Source of the DNA: Sulfitobacter sp. DFL-14
GTDB lineage: Bacteria > Pseudomonadota > Alphaproteobacteria > Rhodobacterales > Rhodobacteraceae
Direction of reading: 5' to 3'
Assembly (NCBI RefSeq): GCF_003335585.1
Contig: NZ_QBFD01000046.1
Location: 1,131,412 to 1,195,411 of the forward strand
DNA length: 64,000 nt
Below are positions 1 to 8,516 of the stretch, piece by piece. How positions within the stretch are numbered: position 1 is the first letter of the stretch; every line of letters starts with the position of its first letter. Both the position numbers and the translations under genes were made by a program. The notes under the pieces are model-generated. The model made no database searches. It was not told where the DNA came from and worked only from the letters and a program-made list of their open reading frames with translations.

Positions 1-1208
1 TCATTGGTGACAGCGAACAGCTTGATCCCGGTGCCAGTTTCCGGCTCGATCTGGACGAGGCGGAAGGTGATGCAAGCCGGGTCAACCTGCCCCATCCCGA
101 GATTTTCCAGGCGCTTGAGCCGGGGGCGACCCTGCTGGTCAATGACGGAAAGATCAGGCTGAAGGTCAAGGACTGCGGCCCGGATTTTGCCAATTGCGAA
201 GTGGTGATCGGCGGCATCATTTCCAACCGCAAAGGGGTGAACGTGCCCGATGTCGTGCTGCCGCTGGCGGCGCTGTCGGACAAGGACCGCGCGGATCTGG
301 AATTTGTCTGCGGCCTGGGCGTGGACTGGCTGGCGCTGAGCTTTGTGCAGCGCCCCGAAGACGTGACCGAAGCGCGCGATCTGGCAAAGGGACGGGCCTC
401 CATCCTGTCCAAGATCGAAAAACCCTCGGCGGTGACACGGTTTGACGACATTCTGGCGGTCAGCGACGGTATCATGGTCGCACGCGGCGATCTGGGTGTC
501 GAACTGCCGGTGCAGAACGTCCCGCCGATCCAGAAACGCCTGGTGCGCAAATGCCGTATGGCGGGCAAACCGGTGATCGTCGCCACCCAGATGCTGGAAT
601 CGATGATCGAAAGCCCGGTGCCCACCCGGGCCGAGGTGTCGGACGTGGCCACCGCCATCTACGAGGGGGCCGATGCGGTCATGCTCTCGGCAGAATCCGC
701 AGCGGGCGCCTATCCGGTCGAGGCGGTGCAGACCATGAACAATGTCGCTTCCGAGGTGGAACTGGACCCGACCTATACCCAGATCATCGAATCCTCGCGC
801 ATCGCCGACCGTGAAACCGTGGCCGACGCCATTGTTGCCGCAGCCCGCGAGATTGCGGAAACCACCGAGATCAAGGCGATCTGCTGCTTTACCCAAAGCG
901 GGACCACCGCCGTGCTGACAGCCCGTGAGCGGCCCCGCGTGCCGATCATCGCGCTGACCCCCGATGTGCGCACCGCCCGGCGGCTTGCATTGAGCTGGGG
1001 CACGAACTGCGTGATCACACCGCCGCTGGACCGGTTCAAACTGGCAGTTGTCGCGGCCGTCAAGGCGGCGACCGCCGAGGGTTTCGCACAGGAGAAAGAC
1101 CTGATTGTCGTCACCGCCGGCGTGCCCTTCAACGTGCCGGGCACCACCAATATCCTGCGCGTTGCCCCCTGCGACGAACGTTTGATTTTTGCATCCGATC
1201 CGGAGTAG
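1..1208 (+). CDS. pyk: Pyruvate kinase, C-terminal part (5' end outside window)
   Basis: Cytoplasmic glycolytic enzyme converting phosphoenolpyruvate and ADP to pyruvate and ATP. The reading frame is already open at base 3 and runs about 400 codons to TAG; family members are about 480 residues, so roughly 80 N-terminal residues are missing. Visible signatures are DGIMVARGDLGVE (metal and substrate binding), ATQMLESM and the following PTRAEVSDVA helix, then the C-terminal alpha/beta domain starting near TIADAIVAAA-like sequence and ending in ASDPE. Two small genes follow on the same strand. Identification is secure; the start lies upstream of the window. Confidence 0.97.
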   Translation, partial: IGDSEQLDPGASFRLDLDEAEGDASRVNLPHPEIFQALEPGATLLVNDGKIRLKVKDCGPDFANCEVVIGGIISNRKGVNVPDVVLPLAALSDKDRADLEFVCGLGVDWLALSFVQRPEDVTEARDLAKGRASILSKIEKPSAVTRFDDILAVSDGIMVARGDLGVELPVQNVPPIQKRLVRKCRMAGKPVIVATQMLESMIESPVPTRAEVSDVATAIYEGADAVMLSAESAAGAYPVEAVQTMNNVASEVELDPTYTQIIESSRIADRETVADAIVAAAREIAETTEIKAICCFTQSGTTAVLTARERPRVPIIALTPDVRTARRLALSWGTNCVITPPLDRFKLAVVAAVKAATAEGFAQEKDLIVVTAGVPFNVPGTTNILRVAPCDERLIFASDPE

Positions 1209-1252
1209 CCTGTTCAGGTAGTTGATTTTTTCTCAATCAGGAGTGGTCGGTA

Positions 1253-1477
1253 ATGGACCCTGATCTGGCACTTGTCCTCGGCATCGTGATCGGGGCGCTC
1301 TCGATCCCGTCCATCCTGTCGGCCTTGTCTGACCGACGCGCGCCGCGCGCTTCGGCGCTGACAATCCTGATCGCGGGGGGGCTGGTCCTCTATGCCGCGC
1401 AGAACAAGCCGCAGGGCTATGCGCTGGAAGAGGTGCCCGATATTTTTGTGAACGTGGTGGCCAGGTACATGCCCTGA
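1253..1477 (+). CDS. Small two-helix membrane protein, hypothetical
   Basis: A 74-residue protein with one hydrophobic segment at about residues 5-22 and a second at about 35-48, separated by a short basic loop (DRRAPRAS). It therefore looks like a small inner-membrane protein with two helices and a soluble tail of about 25 residues. An AGGAG sequence lies about 10 bases upstream of the ATG. It sits 44 bases after pyk and 21 bases before the next small gene, so all three could share a transcript. I do not recognise a named family, and no function is proposed. Confidence 0.75.
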   Translation: MDPDLALVLGIVIGALSIPSILSALSDRRAPRASALTILIAGGLVLYAAQNKPQGYALEEVPDIFVNVVARYMP

Positions 1478-1498
1478 CTTGCTTGGCGGTTTGTCCTG

Positions 1499-1738
1499 AT
1501 GGCACATGAGAACAAGGTCATTCGTTCGGTCAATCTGGATGGTGAATACTTCTGCGTGGACGTATTCATGCGGCTCGACGGCACCTATGGCTACGACCAG
1601 TTTCGCCGCGATCCCGAAGATGGGCGTGGCTGGTACAGCATCGGACACAATGGCGATGCGGTCTTTTCAAGTTACGAGGCGGTACTGGCGGCTGCGCAAA
1701 AGGCGGTGCATTGGCTGTCCGATGCCCTGAGGCCGTAG
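1499..1738 (+). CDS. Small conserved-looking hypothetical protein
   Basis: A 79-residue soluble protein, MAHENKVIRSVNLDGEYFCV at the start, with an aromatic-rich centre (GTYGYDQFRRDPEDGRGWYS) and an amphipathic C-terminal helix ending in ALRP. The composition is balanced and it has no signal peptide or membrane segment. No strong ribosome binding site is visible, though the gene lies 21 bases after the preceding one and may be translationally coupled. The other plus-strand frame over the same bases gives an arginine/serine-rich product typical of a shadow. Function unknown. Confidence 0.7.
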   Translation: MAHENKVIRSVNLDGEYFCVDVFMRLDGTYGYDQFRRDPEDGRGWYSIGHNGDAVFSSYEAVLAAAQKAVHWLSDALRP

Positions 1739-1788
1739 CGGTCAGATCGCGGCGCCCGATGCCCCCGGTGCTTCACGCATCGCGGCAC

Positions 1789-1817
1789 TTGCCAAACCGG
1801 CACAACCCTCCTATACG
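1789..1817 (+). promoter_or_regulatory. Probable sigma-70 promoter for rpmI-rplT
   Basis: TTGCCA (1789-1794) and TATACG (1812-1817) are separated by 17 bases and lie about 80 bases before rpmI. This fits a housekeeping promoter for the ribosomal protein pair. I could not recognise an L20-binding leader in the short untranslated region. Confidence 0.6.
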
Positions 1818-1895
1818 CCCTCACTCAACCCGCGCGTCCGGCCAACGTGGCATGCCGAGTCGCGCGTCAACCGAACTCAATAGACGGAGACGGAA

Positions 1896-2096
1896 ATGCC
1901 CAAGATGAAGACGAAATCGAGCGCCAAAAAGCGCTTCAAGATCTCGGCGACCGGTAAGGTCATCGGGGGTCAGGCCGGCAAACGCCATGGCATGATCAAG
2001 CGGACCAAGAAATTCATCCGCGACGCACGCGGCACGACAGTTCTGTCAGAGCCCGATGCAAAGATCATCAAGGGCTATATGCCCTACGACCGCTGA
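1896..2096 (+). CDS. rpmI: 50S ribosomal protein L35
   Basis: A 66-residue, lysine/arginine-rich protein beginning [15 protein letters not shown], the conserved L35 start, and ending in GYMPYDR. It belongs to the large ribosomal subunit. A GGAGACGG sequence precedes the ATG at suitable distance. rplT follows after 15 bases, the usual rpmI-rplT pairing, though infC is not next to them here. Confidence 0.97.
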   Translation: MPKMKTKSSAKKRFKISATGKVIGGQAGKRHGMIKRTKKFIRDARGTTVLSEPDAKIIKGYMPYDR

Positions 2097-2111
2097 TAGA
2101 GGAGAACCGAG

Positions 2112-2477
2112 ATGTCCCGAGTTAAAGGTGGTACAGTCACCCACGCCCGTCACAAGAAGATCGTCAAGGCCGCCAAAGGTTACTACGGCCGCCGCAAGAA
2201 CGTCTTCAAAGTCGCCACACAGGCGGTCGACAAGGCCAACCAATACGCCACACGTGACCGCAAGAACCGCAAGCGGAACTTCCGCGCGCTGTGGATCCAG
2301 CGGATCAACGCCGCTGTGCGCTCCCACGACGAATCGCTGACATACAGCCGTTTCATCAACGGTCTGAACCTGGCCGGCATCGAAGTGGACCGTAAGGTTC
2401 TGGCCGACCTGGCCGTGCACGAGCCCGAAGCGTTCGGTGCGATCGTCAAGCAGGCACAGGCGTCTCTGGCCGCGTAA
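2112..2477 (+). CDS. rplT: 50S ribosomal protein L20
   Basis: A 121-residue protein with the L20 start [20 protein letters not shown], the basic helix [12 protein letters not shown] and the conserved [18 protein letters not shown] segment. L20 binds 23S rRNA early in large-subunit assembly. An AGGAGAACC ribosome binding site precedes the ATG. It is the second gene of the rpmI-rplT operon and is followed by a clear terminator, so pheS downstream is transcribed separately. Confidence 0.98.
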   Translation: MSRVKGGTVTHARHKKIVKAAKGYYGRRKNVFKVATQAVDKANQYATRDRKNRKRNFRALWIQRINAAVRSHDESLTYSRFINGLNLAGIEVDRKVLADLAVHEPEAFGAIVKQAQASLAA

Positions 2478-2500
2478 TCCGCGCCAGTCAGAAATTTCAA

Positions 2501-2535
2501 AAGGCCCCCGCAGCGATGCGGGGGCCTTTTTGTTT
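2501..2535 (+). terminator. Rho-independent terminator after rplT
   Basis: The stem GGCCCCCGC / GCGGGGGCC with a short CAGCGAT-type loop is followed by TTTTTGTTT. It lies 25 bases after the rplT stop codon and closes the rpmI-rplT operon. Confidence 0.9.
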
Positions 2536-2634
2536 GTGGCAGGTTCAGCATGGGCGGCACCGGCTGCGCTGCCGCCGGTTTCCGTGCCGCAGGGGGCAGG
2601 GCGCGTTATAGGGGCCGCGCACCAGCGTTGCGGC

Positions 2635-3222
2635 TCAGACCCCCGCCTTGCCCAATTGCCCCACATTCGCCAGCCAACCGTCAACCTGCCCGGCCCCGGG
2701 GCTGCTTGCGGCAGAGAAAAAGCTTACCCTGGTCGGTTTGATTCCGACAAAGCGCAGGATTTGCCCGCGCATCTGATGCACGATGGCATTGCGATAGATC
2801 AGCGACAGGAACCATCTGGGCGTGTCCGAGGTCAGGATCAACCGCGCCGAACGGCCCGAGAGCAATGGTTTGGGCATCTTGCCCCTGGGCACCCGGCTGT
2901 CAAAGGTCCGGCCCGGCAGGAACGCCCGGTCAATCGCGCCCTTCAACTTGGCCGGAATGCCGCCCCACCACATCGGCGCGGTCAAGACGACATGCTCTGC
3001 CCATTCGATGTCCGCCAGCAGCTTTTCCAGGGCGGGCTCCAGCGGTTTGGTTTTGCCAAAACCCGCAAATCCATGGTCGGGGTCGAAATCCATCGCTGCG
3101 ATATGGGACAGGCGCACCTCATGCCCCGCTGCCCGCGCCGCCCCGGCATAGGCTTCGGCCAGGGCGCGGTTCAGGGAGGTCTCCGCCGGGTGGCCATTCA
3201 GGATGTAGATGCGTTTCGACAT
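2635..3222 (-). CDS. NAD(P)H-dependent oxidoreductase, flavodoxin-like fold
   Basis: A 195-residue cytoplasmic flavoprotein of the NAD(P)H:quinone-oxidoreductase/flavodoxin_2 type. The FMN-binding start KRIYILNGHPAETSLNRAL and the PMWWGGIPAKLKGAIDRAFL motif (about residues 103-122) are characteristic. Such enzymes reduce quinones or related electrophiles by two electrons. The start is supported by AAGGAATCACC before ATG. It is divergent from a TetR-family gene, and the 105-base gap holds three near-identical palindromes, so I infer that the TetR protein controls this gene. The substrate cannot be deduced. Confidence 0.88.
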   Translation of the reverse strand: MSKRIYILNGHPAETSLNRALAEAYAGAARAAGHEVRLSHIAAMDFDPDHGFAGFGKTKPLEPALEKLLADIEWAEHVVLTAPMWWGGIPAKLKGAIDRAFLPGRTFDSRVPRGKMPKPLLSGRSARLILTSDTPRWFLSLIYRNAIVHQMRGQILRFVGIKPTRVSFFSAASSPGAGQVDGWLANVGQLGKAGV

Positions 3223-3238
3223 GGTGATTCCTTGTAAT

Positions 3239-3305
3239 TGACCGTGGTCATTAATTGCTAGCGGTCAAAATGACCGCGGTCAATAATCAAATTTGACCGC
3301 GGTCA
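3239..3305. promoter_or_regulatory. Array of three TGACCGyGGTCA palindromes, putative TetR operators
   Basis: Twelve-base palindromes TGACCGTGGTCA (3239-3250), TGACCGCGGTCA (3271-3282) and TGACCGCGGTCA (3294-3305) lie between the divergent oxidoreductase and TetR genes. A degenerate fourth site, TGCTAGCGGTCA, is at 3256-3267 (9 of 12 matches). The perfect symmetry and the placement between a regulator and its neighbour point to operator sites for the TetR protein. Confidence 0.82.
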
Positions 3306-3327
3306 GGGATCGTGCCACATCTGGACC

Positions 3328-3906
3328 ATGAAACAGGCTGTCCAGAAACGCACCCTCGAAACCCGCGCCCGGCTGGTGGCTGCGGCCAAGGGGCTGGTCG
3401 CGGCGCAGGGCTATGTCGCGCTGCGGGTCGAGGATGTCGTGGCAAAGGCGGGGGTGGCCAAGGGCACCTTCTTTGCCCATTTCCCCGACAAGGATGCGCT
3501 GATGGATCTGCTGATCGGGGCCGAGATCGACCGCCATCTTGACGCCATCGCAGATCTGCCCGCCCCGCGCGACGTAGATGAATTTGTCACGGTCCTGATG
3601 CCGCTGCTGCGTTTCATGACCTGCGAACGCTATGTCTTTGACGTGATCCTGCGCCACTCCGGCGCGGCGCTGGCAGAGGAGATCGGGCCGATTGCCACCA
3701 CCTTTGTACGCCAGGCCGAGGTTGTTGCCGCATGGCTGGACCAGGGCCCGTTTCGCCGCGATGTCACCCCGGATTTGCTGGCCGAAGGGGTGCAGGCATT
3801 TGCCACCCAGGCGATGGCGCTGCATTTCTGCGCCCTGCACAATGCCGTGCCGCTCGACCAGCGTCTGCGCCCCTATCTGTCAGCCTGGCTGCAACCGGGC
3901 ATCTGA
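3328..3906 (+). CDS. TetR/AcrR family transcriptional regulator
   Basis: A 192-residue protein with an N-terminal TetR helix-turn-helix: RARLVAAAKGLVAAQGYVAL, VEDVVAKAGVAKGTFFAHF and PDKDALMDLLI (about residues 10-62). The rest is an alpha-helical ligand-binding domain without a recognisable ligand signature. It is divergent from the flavodoxin-fold oxidoreductase, with palindromic operators in the gap, the first of which lies 23 bases before its own ATG. Autoregulation and repression of the oxidoreductase are inferred, probably relieved by an electrophile or quinone. Confidence 0.9.
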   Translation: MKQAVQKRTLETRARLVAAAKGLVAAQGYVALRVEDVVAKAGVAKGTFFAHFPDKDALMDLLIGAEIDRHLDAIADLPAPRDVDEFVTVLMPLLRFMTCERYVFDVILRHSGAALAEEIGPIATTFVRQAEVVAAWLDQGPFRRDVTPDLLAEGVQAFATQAMALHFCALHNAVPLDQRLRPYLSAWLQPGI

Positions 3907-3984
3907 AGCCGCTTCACGCCCCGCATGGCTTGTATTCAGCGGCCAGTCTGCTAGCACGACCCCGACAGTTGAAGGACGATTGCG

Positions 3985-5058
3985 ATGGACGATCTCAAGC
4001 AGAAATACCTTTCCCGGATTGCCGATGCGGCGGACGAGGCCTCCCTCGAAGACATCCGTGTCACCGCCGTGGGCAAGAAGGGTGAGATCGCGCTGAAAAT
4101 GCGCGAGCTGGGCAAGATGACCCCGGAAGAACGGCAAGTGGCCGGTCCCGCGCTGAATGCCCTGAAGGACGAGATCAACTCCGCCCTCGCGGCCAAGAAG
4201 GCGGCGCTGGGCGACGCGGCGCTGAACGAACGCCTGCGCAGCGAATGGCTGGATGTGACCTTGCCCACCCGCGCCCGGCGGCAGGGCACGATCCACCCGA
4301 TCAGCCAGGTGACCGAGGAACTGACGGCGATTTTTGCCGAGATGGGCTTCTCCGTCGCGGAAGGGCCGCGCATCGACACCGACTGGTACAATTTCGACGC
4401 GCTCAACATTCCCGGCCATCACCCGGCACGGGCCGAGATGGACACCTTCTATATGGCGCGCGCGGAAGGCGACAACCGCCCGCCACATGTGCTGCGCACC
4501 CATACCTCCCCGGTGCAGATCCGCACGATGGAAGCGCAGGGCGCGCCGCTGCGCATCATCTGCCCCGGCGGCGTCTATCGCGCGGATTACGACCAGACCC
4601 ATACGCCGATGTTCCACCAGGTCGAGGGGCTGGCGATTGACCGCGATATCTCCATGGCGAACCTCAAGTGGGTGCTTGAGGAATTCTTTGCCGCGTTTTT
4701 CGAGATCGACGGGATCAAGACCCGCTTTCGCGCGTCGCATTTCCCCTTCACCGAACCCTCGGCAGAGGTCGATATCCAGTGTTCCTGGGTCGATGGCCAG
4801 TTGCGCATCGGCGAGGGCGACGGCTGGCTGGAGGTGCTGGGCAGCGGCATGGTGCACCCGCATGTGCTGCGCTCTGGCGGGGTGGATCCGGATCAGTGGC
4901 AGGGCTTTGCCTTTGGCATGGGGATCGACCGCATCGCGATGTTGAAATACGGCGTGCCGGACCTGCGGGCCTTCTTTGATTCAGACCTGCGCTGGCTGCG
5001 GCACTATGGGTTCGCCTCGCTGGACCAGCCGAACCTGCACGGCGGGTTGAGCCGGTAA
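3985..5058 (+). CDS. pheS: Phenylalanine-tRNA ligase alpha subunit
   Basis: A 357-residue class II aminoacyl-tRNA synthetase subunit which, with PheT, forms the (alpha-beta)2 enzyme charging tRNA-Phe. It has the N-terminal coiled-coil arm (about residues 1-90), motif 2 region [21 protein letters not shown] and motif 3 [14 protein letters not shown] near the C terminus. GAAGGACG precedes the ATG. Length matches the family. pheT lies 476 bases downstream, separated by a small YrhK-domain gene rather than directly adjoining, which is common in this bacterial group. Confidence 0.97.
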   Translation: MDDLKQKYLSRIADAADEASLEDIRVTAVGKKGEIALKMRELGKMTPEERQVAGPALNALKDEINSALAAKKAALGDAALNERLRSEWLDVTLPTRARRQGTIHPISQVTEELTAIFAEMGFSVAEGPRIDTDWYNFDALNIPGHHPARAEMDTFYMARAEGDNRPPHVLRTHTSPVQIRTMEAQGAPLRIICPGGVYRADYDQTHTPMFHQVEGLAIDRDISMANLKWVLEEFFAAFFEIDGIKTRFRASHFPFTEPSAEVDIQCSWVDGQLRIGEGDGWLEVLGSGMVHPHVLRSGGVDPDQWQGFAFGMGIDRIAMLKYGVPDLRAFFDSDLRWLRHYGFASLDQPNLHGGLSR

Positions 5059-5067
5059 GGAGGCCAT

Positions 5068-5355
5068 ATGAAGCTGTTTCACCGCGACAGGCGAAACGAC
5101 TCAGCGGCGCACCGCCGGATCTATGCCGGGTTCGAGATCGCCTATACCATGGTCGACTTCCTGGCGGCCCTGATGTTCATCATCGGCTCGGTGATGTTCT
5201 TTTCAGACGCCTGGGTGACAACTGGCACCTCGCTGTTCCTGATCGGGTCATTCTTTTTTGCCGCCAAGCCCACCCTGCGCCTGTGGCGCGAGGTGAAATT
5301 ATACCGCCTTGGCGATATGGAAGACCTGGCCCGGCGCGCAGGCGGCGAAGTCTGA
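5068..5355 (+). CDS. YrhK-domain small membrane protein
   Basis: A 95-residue protein with two predicted membrane segments: about residues 28-46 (DFLAALMFIIGSVMFF) and 50-66 (TGTSLFLIGSFFFAAKP), followed by a basic cytoplasmic tail LRLWREVKLYRLG. This matches the YrhK-like domain, whose function is unknown. It starts 9 bases after pheS behind AAGGAGG and so is almost certainly cotranscribed with it. Confidence 0.8.
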   Translation: MKLFHRDRRNDSAAHRRIYAGFEIAYTMVDFLAALMFIIGSVMFFSDAWVTTGTSLFLIGSFFFAAKPTLRLWREVKLYRLGDMEDLARRAGGEV

Positions 5356-5425
5356 CGCAACCCGGGACCGGGGGCGCGATCACCCTGAGGGGGCCGCGGG
5401 TGGCCGGCCGGGCTTTGGTGTATTT

Positions 5426-5478
5426 GAAGAACAATGAAAGCGGGGTGTCGCGCGCCAAAAGCGGGGCTTTTCATTGAA
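5426..5478. repeat. Imperfect hairpin in the pheS-yrhK to pheT gap
   Basis: AATGAAAGCG near 5432 is matched by GCTTTTCATT near 5466-5475, giving an imperfect stem across a GC-rich loop. It lies just after a TGTATTTGAAGAACAATGAA-type sequence. It may be a weak terminator or a small dispersed palindrome; there is no T-run. Confidence 0.35.
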
Positions 5479-5534
5479 ACCCCCGGCGTTTGCGGATACC
5501 GAACCCGTGAGACGCATGCACGAGGAACCGCGCG

Positions 5535-7934
5535 ATGAAATTCACCCTGTCCTGGCTGAAAGAGCATCTGGATACGACCGCTTCGGTCGATGAAATCACC
5601 TATGCCCTGACCGATCTGGGTCTGGAAGTCGAAGGGGTCGAGGACCGCGGCGCGAAACTGGCGGATTTTACCATCGGTTACGTGAAATCTGCGGAAAAGC
5701 ATCCCGATGCGGACCGCCTGAACGTCTGTCAGGTCGAAACCGACGAAGGTGTGACCCAGATCATCTGCGGCGCGCCCAATGCGCGTGCAGGCATCACCGT
5801 GGTGGTCGCCAAGCCCGGCGTCTATGTGCCCGGCATCGACACGACCATCGGCGTGGGCAAGATCCGCGGCATCGAGAGCTATGGCATGATGGCCTCCGAG
5901 CGCGAGATGGAGCTGAGCGAGGAACACGACGGCATCATCGAACTGCCCTCGGGCGAGGTGGGGCAGCGGTTTGTCGACTGGCTGGCCGAGAATGACCCGG
6001 CCAAGGTTGATCCGGTGATCGAGATCGCCATCACCCCCAACCGCCCCGATGCGCTGGGCGTGCGCGGCATCGCCCGCGATCTGGCGGCACGCGGTCTGGG
6101 CAAGCTGAAACCGCGCGACGTGGATGCGGTGGAGGGTGCCTTCCCCTGTCCGGTCACCGTCAGCATCGACGACGACACCCGCGATCAATGCCCGGTGTTT
6201 TACGGGCGCATGATCCGGGGCGTGACCAATGGTCCGTCACCTGCCTGGCTGCAGGACCGCCTGCGCGCCATCGGGTTGCGGCCGATCTCCTTCCTTGTGG
6301 ATGTCACGAACTTCTTTACCTATGACCGCAACCGCCCGCTGCACGTCTTTGACGTGGACAAGATTGCGGGCAATGCGCTGCGGGTGCATCGTGCCCTGGG
6401 CGGCGAGACGATAATGGCGCTCGACGACAAGGAATATACATTCGAAGCGGGCATGACCCTGATTTCCGACGCCGACGGCGTGGAAAGCATTGGCGGCGTC
6501 ATGGGCGGCGCCGGGTCGGGTTGCACGGCGGAGACCACCAATGTCTTCATCGAGGCGGCCTATTTCGACCCCGTCCGCACCGCCTATACGGGCCGCGCGC
6601 TCAAGATCAATTCCGATGCGCGTTACCGGTTCGAGCGCGGGATCGACCCGGCCTGGACGCCCTATGGCATCGAACATGCCACCCGGATGATCCTGGATCA
6701 CGCGGGCGGCGAGCCCTCCGAGGTTGTGGTGGCGGGGCAGATCCCGGACACGGCCCGCGCCTACAAGCTGGACGCGGCAAGGGTGCAGTCGCTGGTCGGC
6801 ATGACCATCCCCGAAAGCGATCAGCGCCAGACGCTGACATCGCTGGGCTTCCGGCTGGAAGGCAACATGGCCCATGTGCCGACATGGCGGCCCGATGTTC
6901 AGGGAGAGGCGGACCTGGTCGAAGAGGTGGCCCGTATCGCCTCGCTCACCAAGTTGGAGGGGCGGCCGCTGCCGCGCCTGACCGCAGGTGTGCCGCGCCC
7001 CGTGCTGTCTCCGACACAGCGCCGGATCGGGGCGGCGCGCCGCGCCACCGCCGCGCTGGGGTACAACGAATGCGTCTCCTACAGCTTCATTGACCAGGCC
7101 TCTGCCGCGCTTTTCGGGGGCGGTACGGATGCGACCCGGCTGGAAAATCCGATCTCTGCCGACATGAGCCACATGCGCCCGGCGCTGTTGCCGGGATTGC
7201 TGCAGGCGGCCGCGCGCAACCAGGCGCGGGGCTATGCGGATATGGCGCTGTTCGAGGTCGGCCCGGCCTTTCAGGGGGGCGAGCCGGGCGAACAGGCCGA
7301 GATGATCACCGGGCTGCTGATCGGGCGCACCGGACCCAAGGATGTGCATGGCGCGTCCCGGCCCGTGGATGTCTTTGACGTCAAGGCGGATGCGGAGGCG
7401 GTGCTGTCCGCAATGGGCGCCCCGGCGCGGGTGCAGATCCTGCGCGGCGCGCCGGATTACTGGCATCCGGGCCGGCATGGCATGATCTGCCTTGGCCCGA
7501 AAAAGATCCTGGGCATCTTCGGTGAAGTGCATCCGAAAATCCTGACCGCGATGGACGTGAAGGGGCCTGCCATGGCCTTTACCATCTGGCCTGATGAAAT
7601 CCCGCTGCCGCGCAAGGCCGGGGCCACCCGTGCCGCGCTTCAGATCAGCGATCTGCAGGCGGTTGAGCGTGACTTTGCCTTTGTGGTGGATGCCGGGGTC
7701 GAGGCGCTGACGCTGGTCAATGCGGCGCTGGGCGCGGACAAGTCGCTGATCGAGGATGTGCGCGTCTTCGACGAATTCATCGGCGGATCGCTGGGCGAGG
7801 GTAAAAAGTCGCTCGCGATCACGGTGCGGATGCAGCCCAGCGAAACCACATTGAAAGACGCGGATATCGAGGCGGTCGGGGCCAAGGTGATCGAAAAGGT
7901 CACCAAGGCCACGGGCGGCGTTCTGCGCGGCTAA
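5535..7934 (+). CDS. pheT: Phenylalanine-tRNA ligase beta subunit
   Basis: A 799-residue protein, normal length for the bacterial beta subunit. In order: N-terminal EMAP-like tRNA-binding domain (about residues 40-150), the B3/B4 editing region (about 205-395, with LKINSDARYRFERGIDP), B5 domain (about 400-470), the catalytic-like core and a C-terminal ferredoxin-fold anticodon-binding domain starting near SDLQAVERDFAFVVD (about 705-799). It hydrolyses mischarged Tyr-tRNA-Phe and binds tRNA. GAGGAACCGCGCG precedes ATG. A YtoQ gene follows after 10 bases and is probably cotranscribed. Confidence 0.97.
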   Translation: MKFTLSWLKEHLDTTASVDEITYALTDLGLEVEGVEDRGAKLADFTIGYVKSAEKHPDADRLNVCQVETDEGVTQIICGAPNARAGITVVVAKPGVYVPGIDTTIGVGKIRGIESYGMMASEREMELSEEHDGIIELPSGEVGQRFVDWLAENDPAKVDPVIEIAITPNRPDALGVRGIARDLAARGLGKLKPRDVDAVEGAFPCPVTVSIDDDTRDQCPVFYGRMIRGVTNGPSPAWLQDRLRAIGLRPISFLVDVTNFFTYDRNRPLHVFDVDKIAGNALRVHRALGGETIMALDDKEYTFEAGMTLISDADGVESIGGVMGGAGSGCTAETTNVFIEAAYFDPVRTAYTGRALKINSDARYRFERGIDPAWTPYGIEHATRMILDHAGGEPSEVVVAGQIPDTARAYKLDAARVQSLVGMTIPESDQRQTLTSLGFRLEGNMAHVPTWRPDVQGEADLVEEVARIASLTKLEGRPLPRLTAGVPRPVLSPTQRRIGAARRATAALGYNECVSYSFIDQASAALFGGGTDATRLENPISADMSHMRPALLPGLLQAAARNQARGYADMALFEVGPAFQGGEPGEQAEMITGLLIGRTGPKDVHGASRPVDVFDVKADAEAVLSAMGAPARVQILRGAPDYWHPGRHGMICLGPKKILGIFGEVHPKILTAMDVKGPAMAFTIWPDEIPLPRKAGATRAALQISDLQAVERDFAFVVDAGVEALTLVNAALGADKSLIEDVRVFDEFIGGSLGEGKKSLAITVRMQPSETTLKDADIEAVGAKVIEKVTKATGGVLRG

Positions 7935-7944
7935 GGGGGACTAC

Positions 7945-8391
7945 ATGCTCAGGGTTTATCTGTCCGGTGAAATCCACACCGACTGGCGCGAACAAATCGT
8001 TGAGGGGGCCAAGGGGCTGGATGTCACCTTTGGCGGTCCCGTCACCGACCACGCTGCCAGCGACGACTGCGGCGTGGCGATCCTGGGCGCAGAGGCGGAC
8101 AAGTTCTGGCACGACCGCAAGGGGGCGCAGATGAACGCCATCCGCACCCGCAAGGGGATTGCGGATGCGGATGTGGTGGTTGTGCGCTTTGGCGATCAAT
8201 ACAAGCAATGGAACGCCGCATTCGACGCGGGCTATGCCGCCGCCCTGGGCAAGTCGCTGATCATTCTGCACGGGCCTGACCATGCCCATGCGCTGAAGGA
8301 AGTGGACGCCGCTGCCCTGGCAGTTGCGTCGGAACCGGCGCAGGTGGTTCAGATCCTGCGCTATGTGCTGAACGGCAAGCTGCCGGATTAG
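7945..8391 (+). CDS. YtoQ family protein
   Basis: A 148-residue protein starting MLRVYLSGEIHTDWREQI, the typical YtoQ opening. The fold is related to nucleoside 2-deoxyribosyltransferases: an early YLSGE strand, then ADVVVVRFGDQYKQWNAAFDAGYAAALGK, where D and E-like acidic residues line the presumed pocket. No enzymatic activity has been assigned that I can name with confidence. It lies 10 bases after pheT with a good AAGGGGG ribosome binding site and is probably the last gene of that operon. Confidence 0.85.
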   Translation: MLRVYLSGEIHTDWREQIVEGAKGLDVTFGGPVTDHAASDDCGVAILGAEADKFWHDRKGAQMNAIRTRKGIADADVVVVRFGDQYKQWNAAFDAGYAAALGKSLIILHGPDHAHALKEVDAAALAVASEPAQVVQILRYVLNGKLPD

Positions 8392-8516
8392 GCCCCAGGT
8401 CCCATTCATTGATGCTACGTGTTCGGCGGCGCGTTTTCGACGCTTCCGCGTCGCAATCAGGCGCGTCGCGCGATGCGGCCTTTCTTACATCTCCCCCCAG
8501 CTTCTGGGAGGGCGTG

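Noticed and set aside
1739-1895. An L20-binding autoregulatory leader before rpmI
   Set aside because: The leader is short and I could not find the 23S-like pseudoknot or stems.
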